A DNA stretch of 64,000 nt from Aristolochia californica (Eukaryota; Streptophyta; Magnoliopsida; Piperales; Aristolochiaceae). The position numbers and the translations under genes are program-made. Shown here in pieces: positions 44,217 to 55,559 of this stretch. The stretch covers positions 28,060,067-28,124,066 of the forward strand of contig JARWKL010000010.1 in NCBI GenBank assembly GCA_029961685.1, written 5' to 3'. How positions within the stretch are numbered: the first letter of the stretch is position 1; every line of letters begins with the position of its first letter. The notes beneath the pieces are model-generated. The model saw only the letters and a list, made by a program, of their open reading frames with translations, searched no databases and was not told the DNA's origin.

Positions 44217-44494
44217 TTTTAACTTGTGGAGCCTTAATCAATGTACTACGCTGAGTTGGTACGTCGATCGAGAGAGGTTAGAGATAAATAACACTTATAA
44301 GTGTGTGTGATCTCTCTTGTAAACTATTTTATCTTCATAGTGGATTATTGCAATGGTGGAACACAAGACGTAGTCTCACCTTGAGGCAAACCTATATAAA
44401 TCTTGTTGTGTTTTCCATGCTTTCTTTTTTCCTTATTTTGTATTTATTATTATTGCTCTTGTTTGTTTGAAATTGGGGTGTCTAATTCCTAACA
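44217..44494 (+). repeat. 3' LTR of the first Tork-like copy
   Basis: Follows a purine tract (GTGGGAGA) and contains AACTTGTGGAGCC; ends CTAATTCCTAACA. It parallels 45842-46256 but is shorter by an internal deletion. Confidence 0.75.
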
Positions 44495-45841
44495 TCCAGT
44501 AGTGAAATTGACTACTATTAGAACAATGTTTGGACTAGTAGAAATTAAAGACTTGCACTTTGAGCAGTTGGATATAAATACAACCATTCTTTAGATTGAT
44601 TTGGAGGAAAAAATTTACATTATGTAATCACACAGTTTCAAAGCACAAGGCAAGGAGAAAATGGTGTGCAAACTTCAAAAGAGCTTGTATGGTCTTAATT
44701 AGGCTCCAAGACAATGGTATAAGAAGTTTTACACCTTTATGAGTGGTGATGGTGTCTTGAGGTTCCAGGCAGATCATTGTTGTAAAGTGAAGAAGTTTGA
44801 TGACTCCTACATCATTCTACTACTATATGTTAATGACATGTTGATAGCTGGTGCTTGCAAATAGGAAATAGATAAGTAAAAAATGGGAGTTGTCCAAGAA
44901 ATTTTCAATAAAGGATTTGGGTGCTGCAAAACAAATCCTCGGGATGAGGATTACGAGAGATAGTGATGTCTTGAAATTGTCACAAGAAGAATATGTAAAT
45001 AAGGTGTTGAGCAGATTCAACATGAATAACACAAAATTGGTGAGTTCTCCTTTGGCTCATCACTTTAGGCTATCTAAGGAGTAGTCACCTTCTACAGAGC
45101 AGGAGCGACCAACATGGCCAATGTGCTTTATGCTTCTGCTATTGGCAGTTTCATGTATGCTATGATGTGCAATAGACCAGACATAGCTCATGCAGTGAGA
45201 GTTGAGCAAATATATGAGTAATCTGGATAAACAACATTGGGAAGCAGTGAAGTGGATTCTTAGGTATTTGATTGGCACTGTGGACTCAGCCTTATGTTTC
45301 AGAACGTCAGACTTGGGATTACAGGGCTATGTAGATGCTAACATGGTTGAAGACATTGATGGCAGGAAGAGTACCATTGGATATGTATACACATTGGTGG
45401 TACAACAGGTAGCTGGGTTTCTAAGTTGTAGAAGATAGTTTCTTTTTCCACTACTGAGGCAAAATATATCGTTGTGACTGAATCCAGCAAAGAGATGGTA
45501 TGGTTGTAGTCTTTTTGGGAAGAATTAGGTCTCAAACATGGGAAGACTGTGTTGTGTTCATAGTCCGAGTACAATTGATTTAGCAAAGAACCCTATTTAT
45601 CATGCTAGAACAAAGCACATACAAGTGTGTTATCACTTCATTAGATCGGCTCTTGAAAATGGTGTATTAGCACTTGACAAGATTCAAGGGAGTTAGAATC
45701 CGACTGATATGTTCACAAAGACTTTTGTGATTGATAAACTGAAGTTGTGTGCAACTTCAGTTGGACTTCTCTCTGAGAATTGAGAATTTTCTGCCGTTGT
45801 GGAGGAGATATTGATTATGGATTAGTCTCCAAGTGGAAGAT
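44495..45841 (+). pseudogene. Tork-like copia RT and RNase H remnant (second copy)
   Basis: Starts mid-RT (VVKLTTIRTMFGLVEIKDLH). The catalytic box is YVNDMLIAG (about 44826-44852), Asp replaced by Asn. Then FSIKDLGAAKQILGMRITRD, QEEYVNKVLSRFNM, KQHWEAVKWILRYLIGT and RNase H with DGRKSTIGYVYT. At least six stops. The polyprotein end reads KLCATSVG at about 45745-45765. Confidence 0.88.
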
Positions 45842-46256
45842 TGTTAAGTTGTGGAGCCTAATCATTGCCCTACGTTAATCTCCCTGATATATCGACTGTT
45901 GTTTCATTAAGGGCAATTTGGAAATTTCACTCTAGTAAAGTGGTTGTCCTAGTTTTCACTTTATAATTGAGGGGCCGGAACTGGCACTATTAGGGTTTAT
46001 CATTCATCCGAGGAGTTTCTTGATTTGCTGTCCGAGAGTGAGGTTAGAGAAAACACCTGTAAGTGTATGCAATTTCTCTTATAAACTATTTCATCTTCAT
46101 AGTGGATTACTACAGCGGCGGAAGACAGGATGTAGTCTCACCTTGAGGCGAACCTGTATAAATCTTGTTGTTTTGTTTGTGCTTGTGTTTTTTTCTTCTT
46201 ATGTGATTATTATTATTGCTCTCTTGAGTTTGGAATTAGGGCGTCTAATTCCTAAA
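45842..46256 (+). repeat. 3' LTR of the second Tork-like copy
   Basis: TGTTAAGTTGTGGAGCC after a purine tract (AAGTGGAAGA), to GTCTAATTCCTAAA. About 415 bp; the right edge is eroded. Confidence 0.75.
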
Positions 46257-46261
46257 ATTTA

Positions 46262-47716
46262 TGACTGAGAACGGAAAAGGGTATCCTATTTATAAGAACA
46301 CATACATTAAGGATGGCATGTGACCAATAAAAGTATGGTATTTTCATGGTATACAATAAGCCGCGAGCTATCTCAAGAAGATGGCGGTTCTTCCATTCTG
46401 CTACAATGTTCTTTTAAGGGGTGTAGAATCAAGACATTTGATAGAAATTGTCATTCTCTTGAAAAAAATAGTCAAGATCACTGGAGATATATTCTTTGGC
46501 ATTATCAAACCTGAGTACTTAATTTTATGACCGAATTGAGTAACCACCATAGCATGAAAGGATTTAAAAATTGCTGGTATTTCATATTTCTCTTTAAAAA
46601 GAAATATCCATGTGGTACGAGTAAAATCATCAATAAAGGTAATAAAGTACTTAACTCGGGAAATGTTTGAGACACTCAAGGGTCCCCATACATCTATGAG
46701 AATCAATGAAAAATGAACACTTTTAAGTTCAGGTTGAGGAGAGTATGTGGTCCTTTGGTGTTTGCTCAGTTGACACACTTCATAATTTAAACTTGACATA
46801 TCCTTAAAGGTAGGAAAAAGAAGATGAAGAGATTGTGTGGATGGATGTCCCAATCGATTGTCTCATTGACTTGTCTCAGTGTGTTCAGTTGAGATGACAA
46901 TTATTTGAGGCATGTCTAGGTAGTAGAGAACTTCTTTTTCACGGCCTCCACCAATCACCTACTTCACTGTAGGATCCTCAAACATACGGGAGTGGGTTAG
47001 AAGGTGATAGAACAATTGAAATATTGTATAAGTTGATTAACAGAAAAAATATTCAAGGGAAAGGTAGGAACAAAAAAAATATATGTGAGTGGAAGTGAGG
47101 GCATAACAATGGTAGATCCTTTCCTAAAAACTTTAGTTTGGGAGCCATCAGCTATGGTAAATAATTTATCCGAGAGACAAGGAGAAACAGAGTGGAGGAG
47201 ATTTTGTTACCTATGAGATGCTTAGAGACCTTTGAGTCATTTATCCAGGATCAAGAGGAGGAAGTGGTAGAGAGCATACCTTAAGCGGTGGTAGCAGCAT
47301 CAGTTGAGGAGGAACTTGGAGGAGAGACCATTAGAGTTTTTATTTTCTGGAATAAGTCATACTCATCATCGTTAAGGGTCTTCTTTTCTATTAGTGGGGT
47401 AGACTTGTCTTCTTTTGTGCCACTTACTGAGGCTTGATTAGTTTTGGCCCATTCCGGTGTGCCATGGATTTTCCAACACTGATCAATAGTGTGGCCATAT
47501 TTCCCACAGTGGATGCATTCCTTGCCTTTTGTTATGGAGGAACCATTCCTTCCACCTCTACCTAGTCCTCCTCTATAATTTCTTCCACAAACGTGGTTGG
47601 TTGATGTTCCCCTATTCCTAAAGTACATAGCAGATGATACTTCAATGGGAGAAGGGGAAGTGGACTCTAGAATGCAGAGTAATGTGGCACATACATCATC
47701 AAAGGTGGGAATAGCA
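46262..47716 (-). pseudogene. Copia gag to integrase remnant
   Basis: Same family as 13674-20592. Gag zinc knuckle CIHCGKYGHTIDQCWKIHG is intact (about 47520-47465). Preintegrase and integrase: MGHPSTQSLH, CQLSKHQRTTY, ITFIDDFTRTTWIF (46853-46590). The protease region (47230-46900) is decayed. Cut on the right by a copia 3' LTR starting at 47717 and on the left by the Tork-like element. Confidence 0.87.
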
Positions 47717-48887
47717 TGTTGAATATAGGACCCATAAATAATATCTTGAGCAAGGTGAGAGAGAGAAGGGAAAAACCAAGAAGGAGAAAGAGTGATCTCG
47801 GGTAGAGGTGAAACAAGAAGAAAAAGAAGAAGAAGAGAGAGAAGAAGAAGTTCTACACGAGAGAGGGAGAGGAGAGAACTCCTTGGCTTGATGATTTATT
47901 ATGAATACAAGCTCCTCTATTTATAGTGGAGGAGTGATTGAATTTATGTACACATTCCTAATATAATTCAACTCAATTTAGAACTTACCCAAATTCTAAC
48001 TTCCTTAACTTGTGACTTACTAAAATTCTAAGTCCTCCATAAGGATATGATCTCTTAGCTGGATTTGTCAGCTCGTGTAATATATTTTGTAGGTCCCACA
48101 TGATCTTCCAGCTCACGTGTCAAAGATACTAGCTCGTGGTAGGGGTGACATCGAGCCGAGCCCGAACCTGCCTATATTCAAACTGAACCTCGTCTCGAGC
48201 CTAAAATTTTTATTGAGCTCGAGCCCAAAAATTTTAACCGAGTTCGAGTCGAGCTCGACCCTCAACATACATTTAAAACATTTCAAAAAATATATATCAA
48301 ATAAATTGTATATAAAATTATACATACATTTTACATAAAATTGGACATGACCTCTACATAAAATTAGGCATAACCTATATATATAATACATTTATGATTG
48401 GGCATAACCTCTTCTTAAAATTAAGCATAATCTATGTATATAATACCTGTATAAAATTCGTCATGACCTCTACTTAAAATTGGGCATAATCAATATACAT
48501 AATACTTGCATAAATACTCCATAAACACTCCATAAAATTGTCTATACATTCCATAAACACTCCATGAAATTTTTTATACACCATAAAATAGTATAAACAC
48601 TCCATACACTGCATAACATTTTAAATAAACTCCATACAATAATCAAACACAACAAAATTAAATAAAATATCACTATCAATTTACAATCACCCAAATAAAA
48701 ACTATAAATCCATTATAAATTTACAAACTATTGTTGTTTTTCTTCATGCTAGAAAATAATATACGTCCCTGTATGAGCAAAATCTCCACCTATGAAAAAA
48801 ACAAAAAACTAAAATTAGTTATTGTCAGATAAAAAAATACTCTTCCACTACTGGTTACTTAATGTCATTAAAAATATTAAAATTACC

Positions 48888-49124
48888 ATGAAGAGAGAAA
48901 CATGAAAGATCTCACATAAGAGTTTCAGTTAAAAGATGTTTTAGTTATGTTCAACTGTTTAATTATACTAGGGTTTATCTTTAAGTGTTAGACTTTAGGT
49001 GTAATTGGGACAAGGGTAGTTTGATTGTAATTGGACTCTATTACTTTCCTCTATTATAAATATGGGCTCATGTACTCATATTACAAAAAATTATGAAGTT
49101 TTCCTCTTCTCAAAAAATTCAACA
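48888..49124 (+). repeat. Family A LTR inside the hAT element (copy A4)
   Basis: Matches the 3' two-thirds of family A LTRs (TAATTGGACTCTATTACTTTCC, CTCTATTATAAATATGG, end AAATTCAACA) with no primer site after it and no purine tract before it, so it is a solo or truncated LTR. The left edge is approximate. Confidence 0.7.
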
Positions 49125-49129
49125 AATTT

Positions 49130-50280
49130 CAGTGATTCATACTCCATATTCAACTCATTATGCCAAAATCAAATAGAGATATAAAATTCTAGAATCAACA
49201 AATAAAATACCAACTCTGACCTTCATTTCCAAAAAATTTCATACTCAACATTCAACTAACTATGCTTAAATTGATTAAAAAATATGAAATTTCTGCACTT
49301 AAATCTCATCAGTCTATCCTAGATCTTCAATTTCAATGCTTCTTATAATTTACTCAGTTAACTATGTCTAAATCAAGTAGAGATGTCAAATTCCAGAAAT
49401 TAAACCAATAAAAATATTCAACTCAGACCTTCAATTCCAGAAATCTATACTCAACATTCAACTAATTGTGCTTACAGTGCTCAAAAATATAAATTTCAGT
49501 AATTAAATCCTCTCCCATCTATCCTAGATTTCTAATTTCAATACTTGTTACTCCTTAATTAACTATGCCAAAATCAAGTAAAGGTATCAAATTCCAGAAA
49601 TCAAATCAGCTAAATATCCAATTCAGACCTTCAATTCCAGAAATCTATACTCAACATTCAACTAACTATACTTAAATTGCTCAAAAATATAAAATTTCAG
49701 CAATTAAATCTACACCCATCTATCCTAGATTTCCAATTTCAATGCTTCTTACTCCTTACTCAATTAACTATGCCCAAATCAAGTAAAAATATCAAATTCC
49801 AGAAATCTATACTCAACCTTCTACTAACTATGCTTAAATTGCTCAAAAATATGAATTTCAGCAATTAAATCCACACCCATCTATCCTAAATCTCCAATTT
49901 CAAAGCTTCGTACTCTATACTCAAGTAAAAATTGAATAGAGATATCAATTTTAAGAAATCAAATGAATTAAAAATCCAACTAAGACCTCCAACTCCAGAA
50001 ATCCATACTCAGCACACTAGTTATACTTAAATTGATCAAAAGTGTGAAATTTCAGTAAGTAAAAACCACACAGATCTGTCCCAAGCCTTCAATTCCAGTG
50101 CGTCACACCCCTTACTCCATTAATTACACCAAAATCAAATAGAGCTGTCAAAACTCAAAAATCAAATGAATTAGAAACAAACCCAACTACTCAATTCCAA
50201 ATATCCATACTGAGTACACTATTCATACATAAATCTAACAGTACAAAATCTCTTAAACTTAAACAACCCTAATCCAAATC
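49130..50280. repeat. Degenerate tandem repeats of about 160-210 bp
   Basis: Five to six copies of an AT-rich unit with landmarks such as CATCTATCCTAGAT (49312, 49519, 49720, 49881) and CTCAACATTCAACTAA. Spacing is uneven and copies become less similar toward 50280. Confidence 0.75.
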
Positions 50281-51000
50281 AGAACCCTTGATTTAAAAAG
50301 TTTTCAAGCTCGATACATGACCATTCATGCATGAATTGAAGTAAACATAAAAATTTTGAAACCTAACCATCCTAACCTAAACCCAAAACCACCAATTTAA
50401 GAAATTAGAACCAATACACAATCAATTATGCATAAACTGAACAAGGCATATAATTTTTTAGTTCTATAGGTTTAAATCTGAACTCAAACTCCTTGGTTCA
50501 AACAAAAGGTCAATTATTGCTTTAAAAAATTGAACTAAAAAAAGAAGAAGACGAATTAAAGACATCAACAAGAAAACAGACAGTGACTTTGGATTCAAAC
50601 ATACCCTTCCCCCCTTTACTCCTTTTCTCCTTCTTTGTTAAACAAAAGATTAAATAAAAATCTTACCTCCTTTCGTCGGACCGTCGCTTTCGTCTCGTCG
50701 GCGAGGAAGAACTTTGGATGAAGAAATCGAAGATGAAGAAGAGAAATAAATCGCAGAGGAAGAAGAGAAAGAAATCACAGAGGAAGAAATTGAGGAATCG
50801 AAGAGGGAGAGGGAGAACGAGGGATTTGAAAACCAAATCCCCCATTTCCCCTTAATACCTGTCGACGGACAGCGATTTCCGCGAGAAATCATGCTAAAAC
50901 GGCATGGAAATGGTAGAGAGAAGTATGGGTTTCGCAAGCGGCAAGAAGAAATGAAAAGATTGGGACTCTCTTTCCCGAAAATTTTCCAAATCCCCTAATC
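50281..51000. other. hAT interior without recognised gene
   Basis: AT-rich to 50640, then a GA-rich stretch (50690-50820) that gives a Ser-rich frame on the minus strand. Nothing recognisable. Confidence 0.5.
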
Positions 51001-51337
51001 CACGAATCGCTCATTAAATTAACGAGTCGGCTCGTGAACCCGCGAGCCGAACCTGGCTCTGCTCGAGCTCGGCTCGTTAATCTAAACGAGACCATTTCTG
51101 AGCTCGTGCTCGAAATACAACGAATCAAACCGAGCCGGCACCAAGCAGAACTTGAGCGGCTCGCGAGCCGGCTCGGTTTGAAGCCACCCCTAGCTCGTGG
51201 TATCTTTTGTTCTAGATCTTCAATTCTGCCAACTCGTGCCAGCTTGTGTGATGACTCCTCTTGGCTTCTCACATCCTCATGGTGGGTCCCACCAACTCAT
51301 GCAACCATGGTGGTCCCACATTGTAATGCTCTCACCA

Positions 51338-51354
51338 CCCCCCCCCCCCCCCCC
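51338..51354 (-). repeat. C(17) tract (G tract on the minus strand) at a polypurine position
   Basis: On the minus strand CTTGGAGG leads into seventeen G's just before the copia 3' LTR, equivalent to the tracts at 6848 and 32611. Confidence 0.85.
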
Positions 51355-51404
51355 TCCAAGGTGGGGGTGAGAAATCATCGTAGATACCTAACTTACTGCA
51401 GATG

Positions 51405-52034
51405 TGTTGTGGTTCCTTGCCATGAATCGAGTAACTCGGCGTGGGATTGGAGAATCCAGAATTTTAAGGATTACTTTAGCACTAGAAGGGTGTTGTTGCT
51501 CTTGGGTAAGAGGTATATAAACCTGTTACGATCTTGGAAAAGAGATACTAATAATCGTCTTTGATCTTACATAATAGAGATTTAGAACCCTCTTGCAGCT
51601 CACGGAGAAGAGGGTTGAGAAAACCTCTTCCTGAACTCAGAAAAGAGGGAGACAACCCTCTTTGCTCTCCGTAAGGAAAAATAGGGAGAGAAATAGAAAA
51701 TGGGGAAGAGAGGAATCAGATGCAAGAGGGAACCTGGACCTAGAGCTCGTGAAGGAGAACTCCAAACCCTAGAGCTCGTCAAGGGGAACTCTCTACCCTA
51801 TTTAACCTAAAATCAAACTTGTCTTTTCCTTCATTCCCTTCCCTCTAAATAGGGCTGACGCAAATAGAGTTTATGGTTTAAAAATTACATTTCTGCCCCT
51901 ATGGCATCTTGACTTAAATAATTAATGAAAAATAAAAATTAAAAGCAATATAAAATATGAAACTAAAATCAATTAACTCAGTGAGTCAGTGGCACCTCCT
52001 TTGGATGACTCGGTTAGCTATTGAGTCCTCAACG
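51405..52034 (-). repeat. Solo gypsy-type LTR with AGATG duplication
   Basis: 630 bp; plus strand begins TGTTGTGGTTCC and ends CTCAACG (CA changed to CG). AGATG occurs at 51400-51404 and 52035-52039. Related to the gypsy LTR 37565-38441 (ATCGAGTAACTCGG, GAGCTCGTCAAGG). It sits between the polypurine tract and RNase H of the copia host. Confidence 0.9.
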
Positions 52035-52049
52035 AGATGGTAGACAAAA

Positions 52050-52702
52050 ATTTTTGAGTGACTAGTTTGGTGAGAATATCTGCAATCAGGTTCTGAGAAG
52101 ATATATGCTTGAGAGATAAGATGCCTAAGTGAATTTTTTTTCAGATGAAGTGGCAATCTATTTCAATATGCTTTGTTCTCTCATGAAAGACTGGATTCGA
52201 TGTGACGTGTATTGCGGCCTGATCATCACAATATAGAACCATAGGAGCTTCTTTTTAAAATCCCAGTTCAGTAAGAAGAGACCTGATCCATAAGAGTTCA
52301 CTGACCGTGTATGTCATAGCTCTGTACTCTGCTTCTGCACTGGACCGTGCAACTACGTTCTATTTCTTGCTTCTACAAGTAACCAAGTTCCTCCAACCAT
52401 CGTACAATATCCCGAAGTAGATTTTCTGTCATCTGGGGATCCGACCCAGTCCACATCTGAGAATCCTTCGATGTTGAACTGTTCATGATTTTTATAGAGA
52501 AGCCCTCTTCCAAGTGCTCCTTTCAAATATTATAATATCCTTTCTAGTGCTTGCCAATGATTTAGTTGTAGGTTGTGCATATACTGACTTACCACACTAA
52601 CTACATATGAAATATTTGGCCTTGTTATACAGAAGTAAATAAATTTTCCTAACAATCTTTGATATGTTTTGGTATCTGCCTCTTCTCTCCAGTACCTACA
52701 CA
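52050..52702 (-). pseudogene. Copia RT end and RNase H remnant
   Basis: YQRLLGKFIYFCITRPNISYVVSVVSQYMH and HWQALERIL (52690-52540) then a stop, then [40 protein letters not shown] to about 52110. Single-copy here, unlike the triplicated version at 14333-15541. Upstream sequence (minus strand) is replaced by a family A element at 52703. Confidence 0.87.
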
Positions 52703-53065
52703 TGTTGGAAGATAAACCCAAGGCCACATGACCAAGGAAGGACCACAAGTAGGACCCACCATGATTACCACAAGCTGGCATCTTTATCACATAAGTTGGA
52801 AGATACGAAAGGGCTCATAAAGGCATCTTTATCTTATGGTCACGTCCTTGAAGAGTTTTAGTTTAAGTTATGTTTGTATTTTATCTAGATTGAGTTATTT
52901 AATTATGCTAGAATTTATCTTTAAGTGTTAGACTTTGAGTGTAATTGGGACAAAGGTAGTTTTATTGTAATTAGACTCTACTACTTTCCTCTATTATAAA
53001 TAGAGGTTCATGTATTCTAATTATAACAAGTCAATGAAGTATTTCTTTTTTCCATAAATTCAACA
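52703..53065 (+). repeat. 5' LTR of copy A5
   Basis: 363 bp with TATAAATAGAGG at about 52995-53006. Compared with copy A3 it lacks part of the 5' third. Confidence 0.88.
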
Positions 53066-53460
53066 TGGTATCAGAGTGGGTTCTATGAGTTGACTTGGTC
53101 AACCCACAGAGATAATGAAATCATTTTTTCTAAACCCTAAACCTTAAGTCTAGGTTCGTAGTTATTTTTTTTAAGTCCATACACATATAATTTTCTTTGC
53201 ATTTTATACCTCTATTCGGAGTTTCTCATATTGAAAATTATATATTGACGAAAAGATATTTGAGTCTACTTTCCAAATAAAAATGATTTGTTCTAATCGG
53301 AGTTATTTACAGAGAGATATCGATATTTTAATGATCAAAGGTCAGATTGCAAAAAGGTTCTAGTAGCTGCAACAATCTTCATATTCTAAGGTATTTTATG
53401 CTATCAAGAACCCGATTTTATATAGAGAAATATATATCAAAAGAAATTGAATAGTAACTG
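52703..53460 (+). mobile_element. Family A element, 5' part (copy A5)
   Basis: 5' LTR 52703-53065 (TGTTGGAAGATAAACCC to AAATTCAACA), primer site TGGTATCAGAGTG at 53066-53078, then interior matching 39860-40240 up to ATATATATCAAAAGAAAT. Cut at about 53460 by unrelated AT-rich sequence leading into a caulimovirid. Confidence 0.88.
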
Positions 53461-54426
53461 CATCAGTAAACATGAACAATAGAATTGAACAGTAATTTTT
53501 GAATAGTAAAAATATTTACTGTGTAGATTCATATATATTTATATATATGCGAAAAATGAACAGTAAAAACAAACACTGCATGAATCTAAATATTACACTC
53601 ATGCAGAAAATTAAAATATTGTATCAAACAAAATATATAAATACATAACTACATAACTCCCAAAGTTATCGATCGTGCTACCAGTCTACTCCCTCTTTAC
53701 TATTCAACCATTACGGCTATTTTGCACATACCGTGCTTTAAGAACTTTGTCGAAGGATGCTTGTCGGAAATCACCTTCATTGCTCAGACTGCCTTCTTCT
53801 TCTAGAAAACTCGGAGTGATTTTTGAATGCCTTGAAATTGTGATGGCCTTCGTATTTATAATAGAAAGTTTAGTTATTTCTTCCACTTTTACCCTTGAAT
53901 AAAGGGTTTGTGTTTAAAGACTATGGGTATCTTTTGTCTTTTTCATTTTCTGTCTCTTGCCCTTTCTTTAATACCTTTCAGTGCTGAAAGTAGGGGTAGA
54001 AATGTCTTTTGCTTCGTGTGACATCACCTTGCCAATGTAACATAATTTTTTCTTTTTCGGTGGTCATAAATCTTCTGACATCTTCCTTTCGTTGCATAGT
54101 TGATGTGTGTGCTCTTTTGGAAACGATTTCTGAGTCATCTTGCAGAAACCTTCCTTTCTAGTTTTGCTAAAGAGAATATTTTCTTTGTGTATTTTCTTCA
54201 GCGTTTCTTCGAGACTTTCTAAATAGGTGCAGGAGTCTCCTTATAGCTCTTTGCAATAATTGTCAGTGGGACAAATGTCTTATAAATGAAGCTTTTCTTT
54301 TTTTGAACCAGTTGTTGTATGAAATGTGTCAGAAACTTGAGCCCTTGTATACATCTGGTTGGCTAGATTGCTTCGGGGTGTGACTTTGCCTTTGGAATAT
54401 GTCTGGGATCATATTCAAGTGCAGCT
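53461..54426 (-). other. Probable non-coding region of the endogenous caulimovirid
   Basis: AT-rich, without a recognised gene. On the minus strand a TATAAATACG box (53851-53862) is followed by about 90 bp of leader-like sequence. As caulimovirid genomes have one intergenic region with promoter and poly(A) signals next to the last ORF, this fits a viral intergenic region, but the promoter call is inference. Confidence 0.4.
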
Positions 54427-55086
54427 TCATCGTCTTTTGATACCTTCAAGAGTAAAAAAAAAAATGCTTGGAAAGATCTTGATGTTATCAACAATTTCAA
54501 CAATGCAAGAAACAAAATTAATTCGAATTCCTTTACTTTTTGTTACGGAGACAAAAATTTTGCAAGCCTCCATAATCTCTTTTGGCAACTTCTCAAGAAC
54601 CGACAAATTGGTGGAGAGAAGCATAATCTGCTTTATGAATCCATAAGAATAAAGTATGGACACATATTTTGAGTCTATTTTTTGACTCAGTTTCACTTGA
54701 TTCCAACTATTACTGGATTCAGTTGTGAAGAAGGGAGTGTTCATACCTTGTCTGATTTGTTCGTTCCATCTTTGGAATTGAATGATATGATCGGATTCTA
54801 TTTTTGAACGAACGTTGTCCACCTTTTGAGGGCGTAGCGAGGGTTCCTCATACATGATGTTTGAAAGTTTCAAAGGTTGAATTTTCTTCAAAAATTTAAA
54901 CTCATTAAAACTTGCTTTGTCTGGCATATTGAGGTTTTTCAACCTTGTAAACTCAAACGGGGTAACTAATTTTGTCTTGAACAAAAATTCTTTTTTGGAC
55001 AAATCCATTTCCATTTGAGATGGATATGTTGTGACTTCCTTTCCAGTTTGGGGCTGGCAGGTAGAAGTCCCTGATTCCGCTTTCAT
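54427..55086 (-). pseudogene. Endogenous caulimovirid downstream ORF (function unknown)
   Basis: 219-residue open frame downstream of RT-RNase H on the same strand. Rich in Lys, Ser, Ile, with no domain I can name. Its position fits the extra 3' ORF seen in florendovirus/petuvirus-like endogenous caulimovirids. The frame upstream (55090-55520) continues in broken form. Confidence 0.55.
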
Positions 55087-55089
55087 ACA

Positions 55090-55515
55090 TGATGAAATCG
55101 TTAAGGTTTTCTTTCAAATTCTAGACTGGCAGGTAGAAATCCCTGATTCCCCTTTCTTCATATAAGATTGGGTTGTGATTTCCTTCTCATGCCTGGCATG
55201 ACCGGTAGAAATCCTAGGTCAACCTGTCTTTAATAAAACAATAAAGTCATTTATGGAGATCCAGTAGAAGTTCCAGAAGAACTTGGAGTATCATGCCTTT
55301 TATGAAGTTCCTTTAGCTCTTCAGTTAGTTCTTTAACTTTGACCTAAAGGTCAAATTCACTTAACCCATAGTGGGCACATTTCTCTTCAATTTCTCCTCT
55401 TTCAAAAAGAACAAGGAGGTTATCGAAAAGGGATTGCAATTGAGATAGCAATACCGTGAGAGTGGCTATTGCAGCTGTGAGGTCTGTCAGAGAGTTGATG
55501 AGAGAATCCATTTTG
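55090..55515 (-). pseudogene. Endogenous caulimovirid small-protein region, broken
   Basis: Begins near 55512 (minus) with a Leu-rich, probably coiled-coil stretch (LINSLTDLTAAIATLTVLLSQ region shortened here), interrupted by a stop near 55345. A short motif of the type GFLPA recurs three times at 55060-55210, indicating local repetition. Confidence 0.5.
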
Positions 55516-55559
55516 ATTTACCTGTGTGTAACACAAGAAAATTCTCGAGTAAGAGTATC

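Larger units (their letters stand above)
48140..51192. mobile_element. Non-autonomous hAT transposon with 8-bp duplication GCTCGTGG
   Basis: 3053 bp, ends TAGGGGTG...CACCCCTA, flanked by GCTCGTGG (48132-48139, 51193-51200). Inverted ends extend imperfectly (TCGAGCCGAGC versus AAACCGAGC on the opposite strand). Subterminal regions carry many GAGCTCGAGC / GAGCCGGCTCG-type motifs, as expected for transposase binding in hAT elements. No transposase domain was found; the interior holds a family A LTR, degenerate 200-bp repeats and a Ser-rich frame of doubtful meaning (50650-50937, minus). Confidence 0.9.
47717..51328 (-). repeat. Copia 3' LTR, split by a hAT element
   Basis: Left part 47717-48139 and right part 51193-51328 join into an LTR of about 550 bp once the hAT insertion is removed. 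Plus strand begins TGTTGAATATAGGACCC. The right end (ACATTGTAATG) abuts a C(17) tract that is the polypurine tract on the minus strand. CTCTATTTATAGTGG lies at about 47912. It belongs to the minus-strand copia RNase H at 52050-52702. Confidence 0.82.

Noticed and set aside
50650..50937. Ser/Phe-rich open frame in the hAT element
   Set aside because: Low complexity from a GA-rich tract; not transposase.
48131..51201. Reading the 10-bp AGCTCGTGGT match as a Mutator-type duplication
   Set aside because: Taking TAGGGGTG as the terminus gives perfect inverted ends and an exact 8-bp duplication, the hAT signature.
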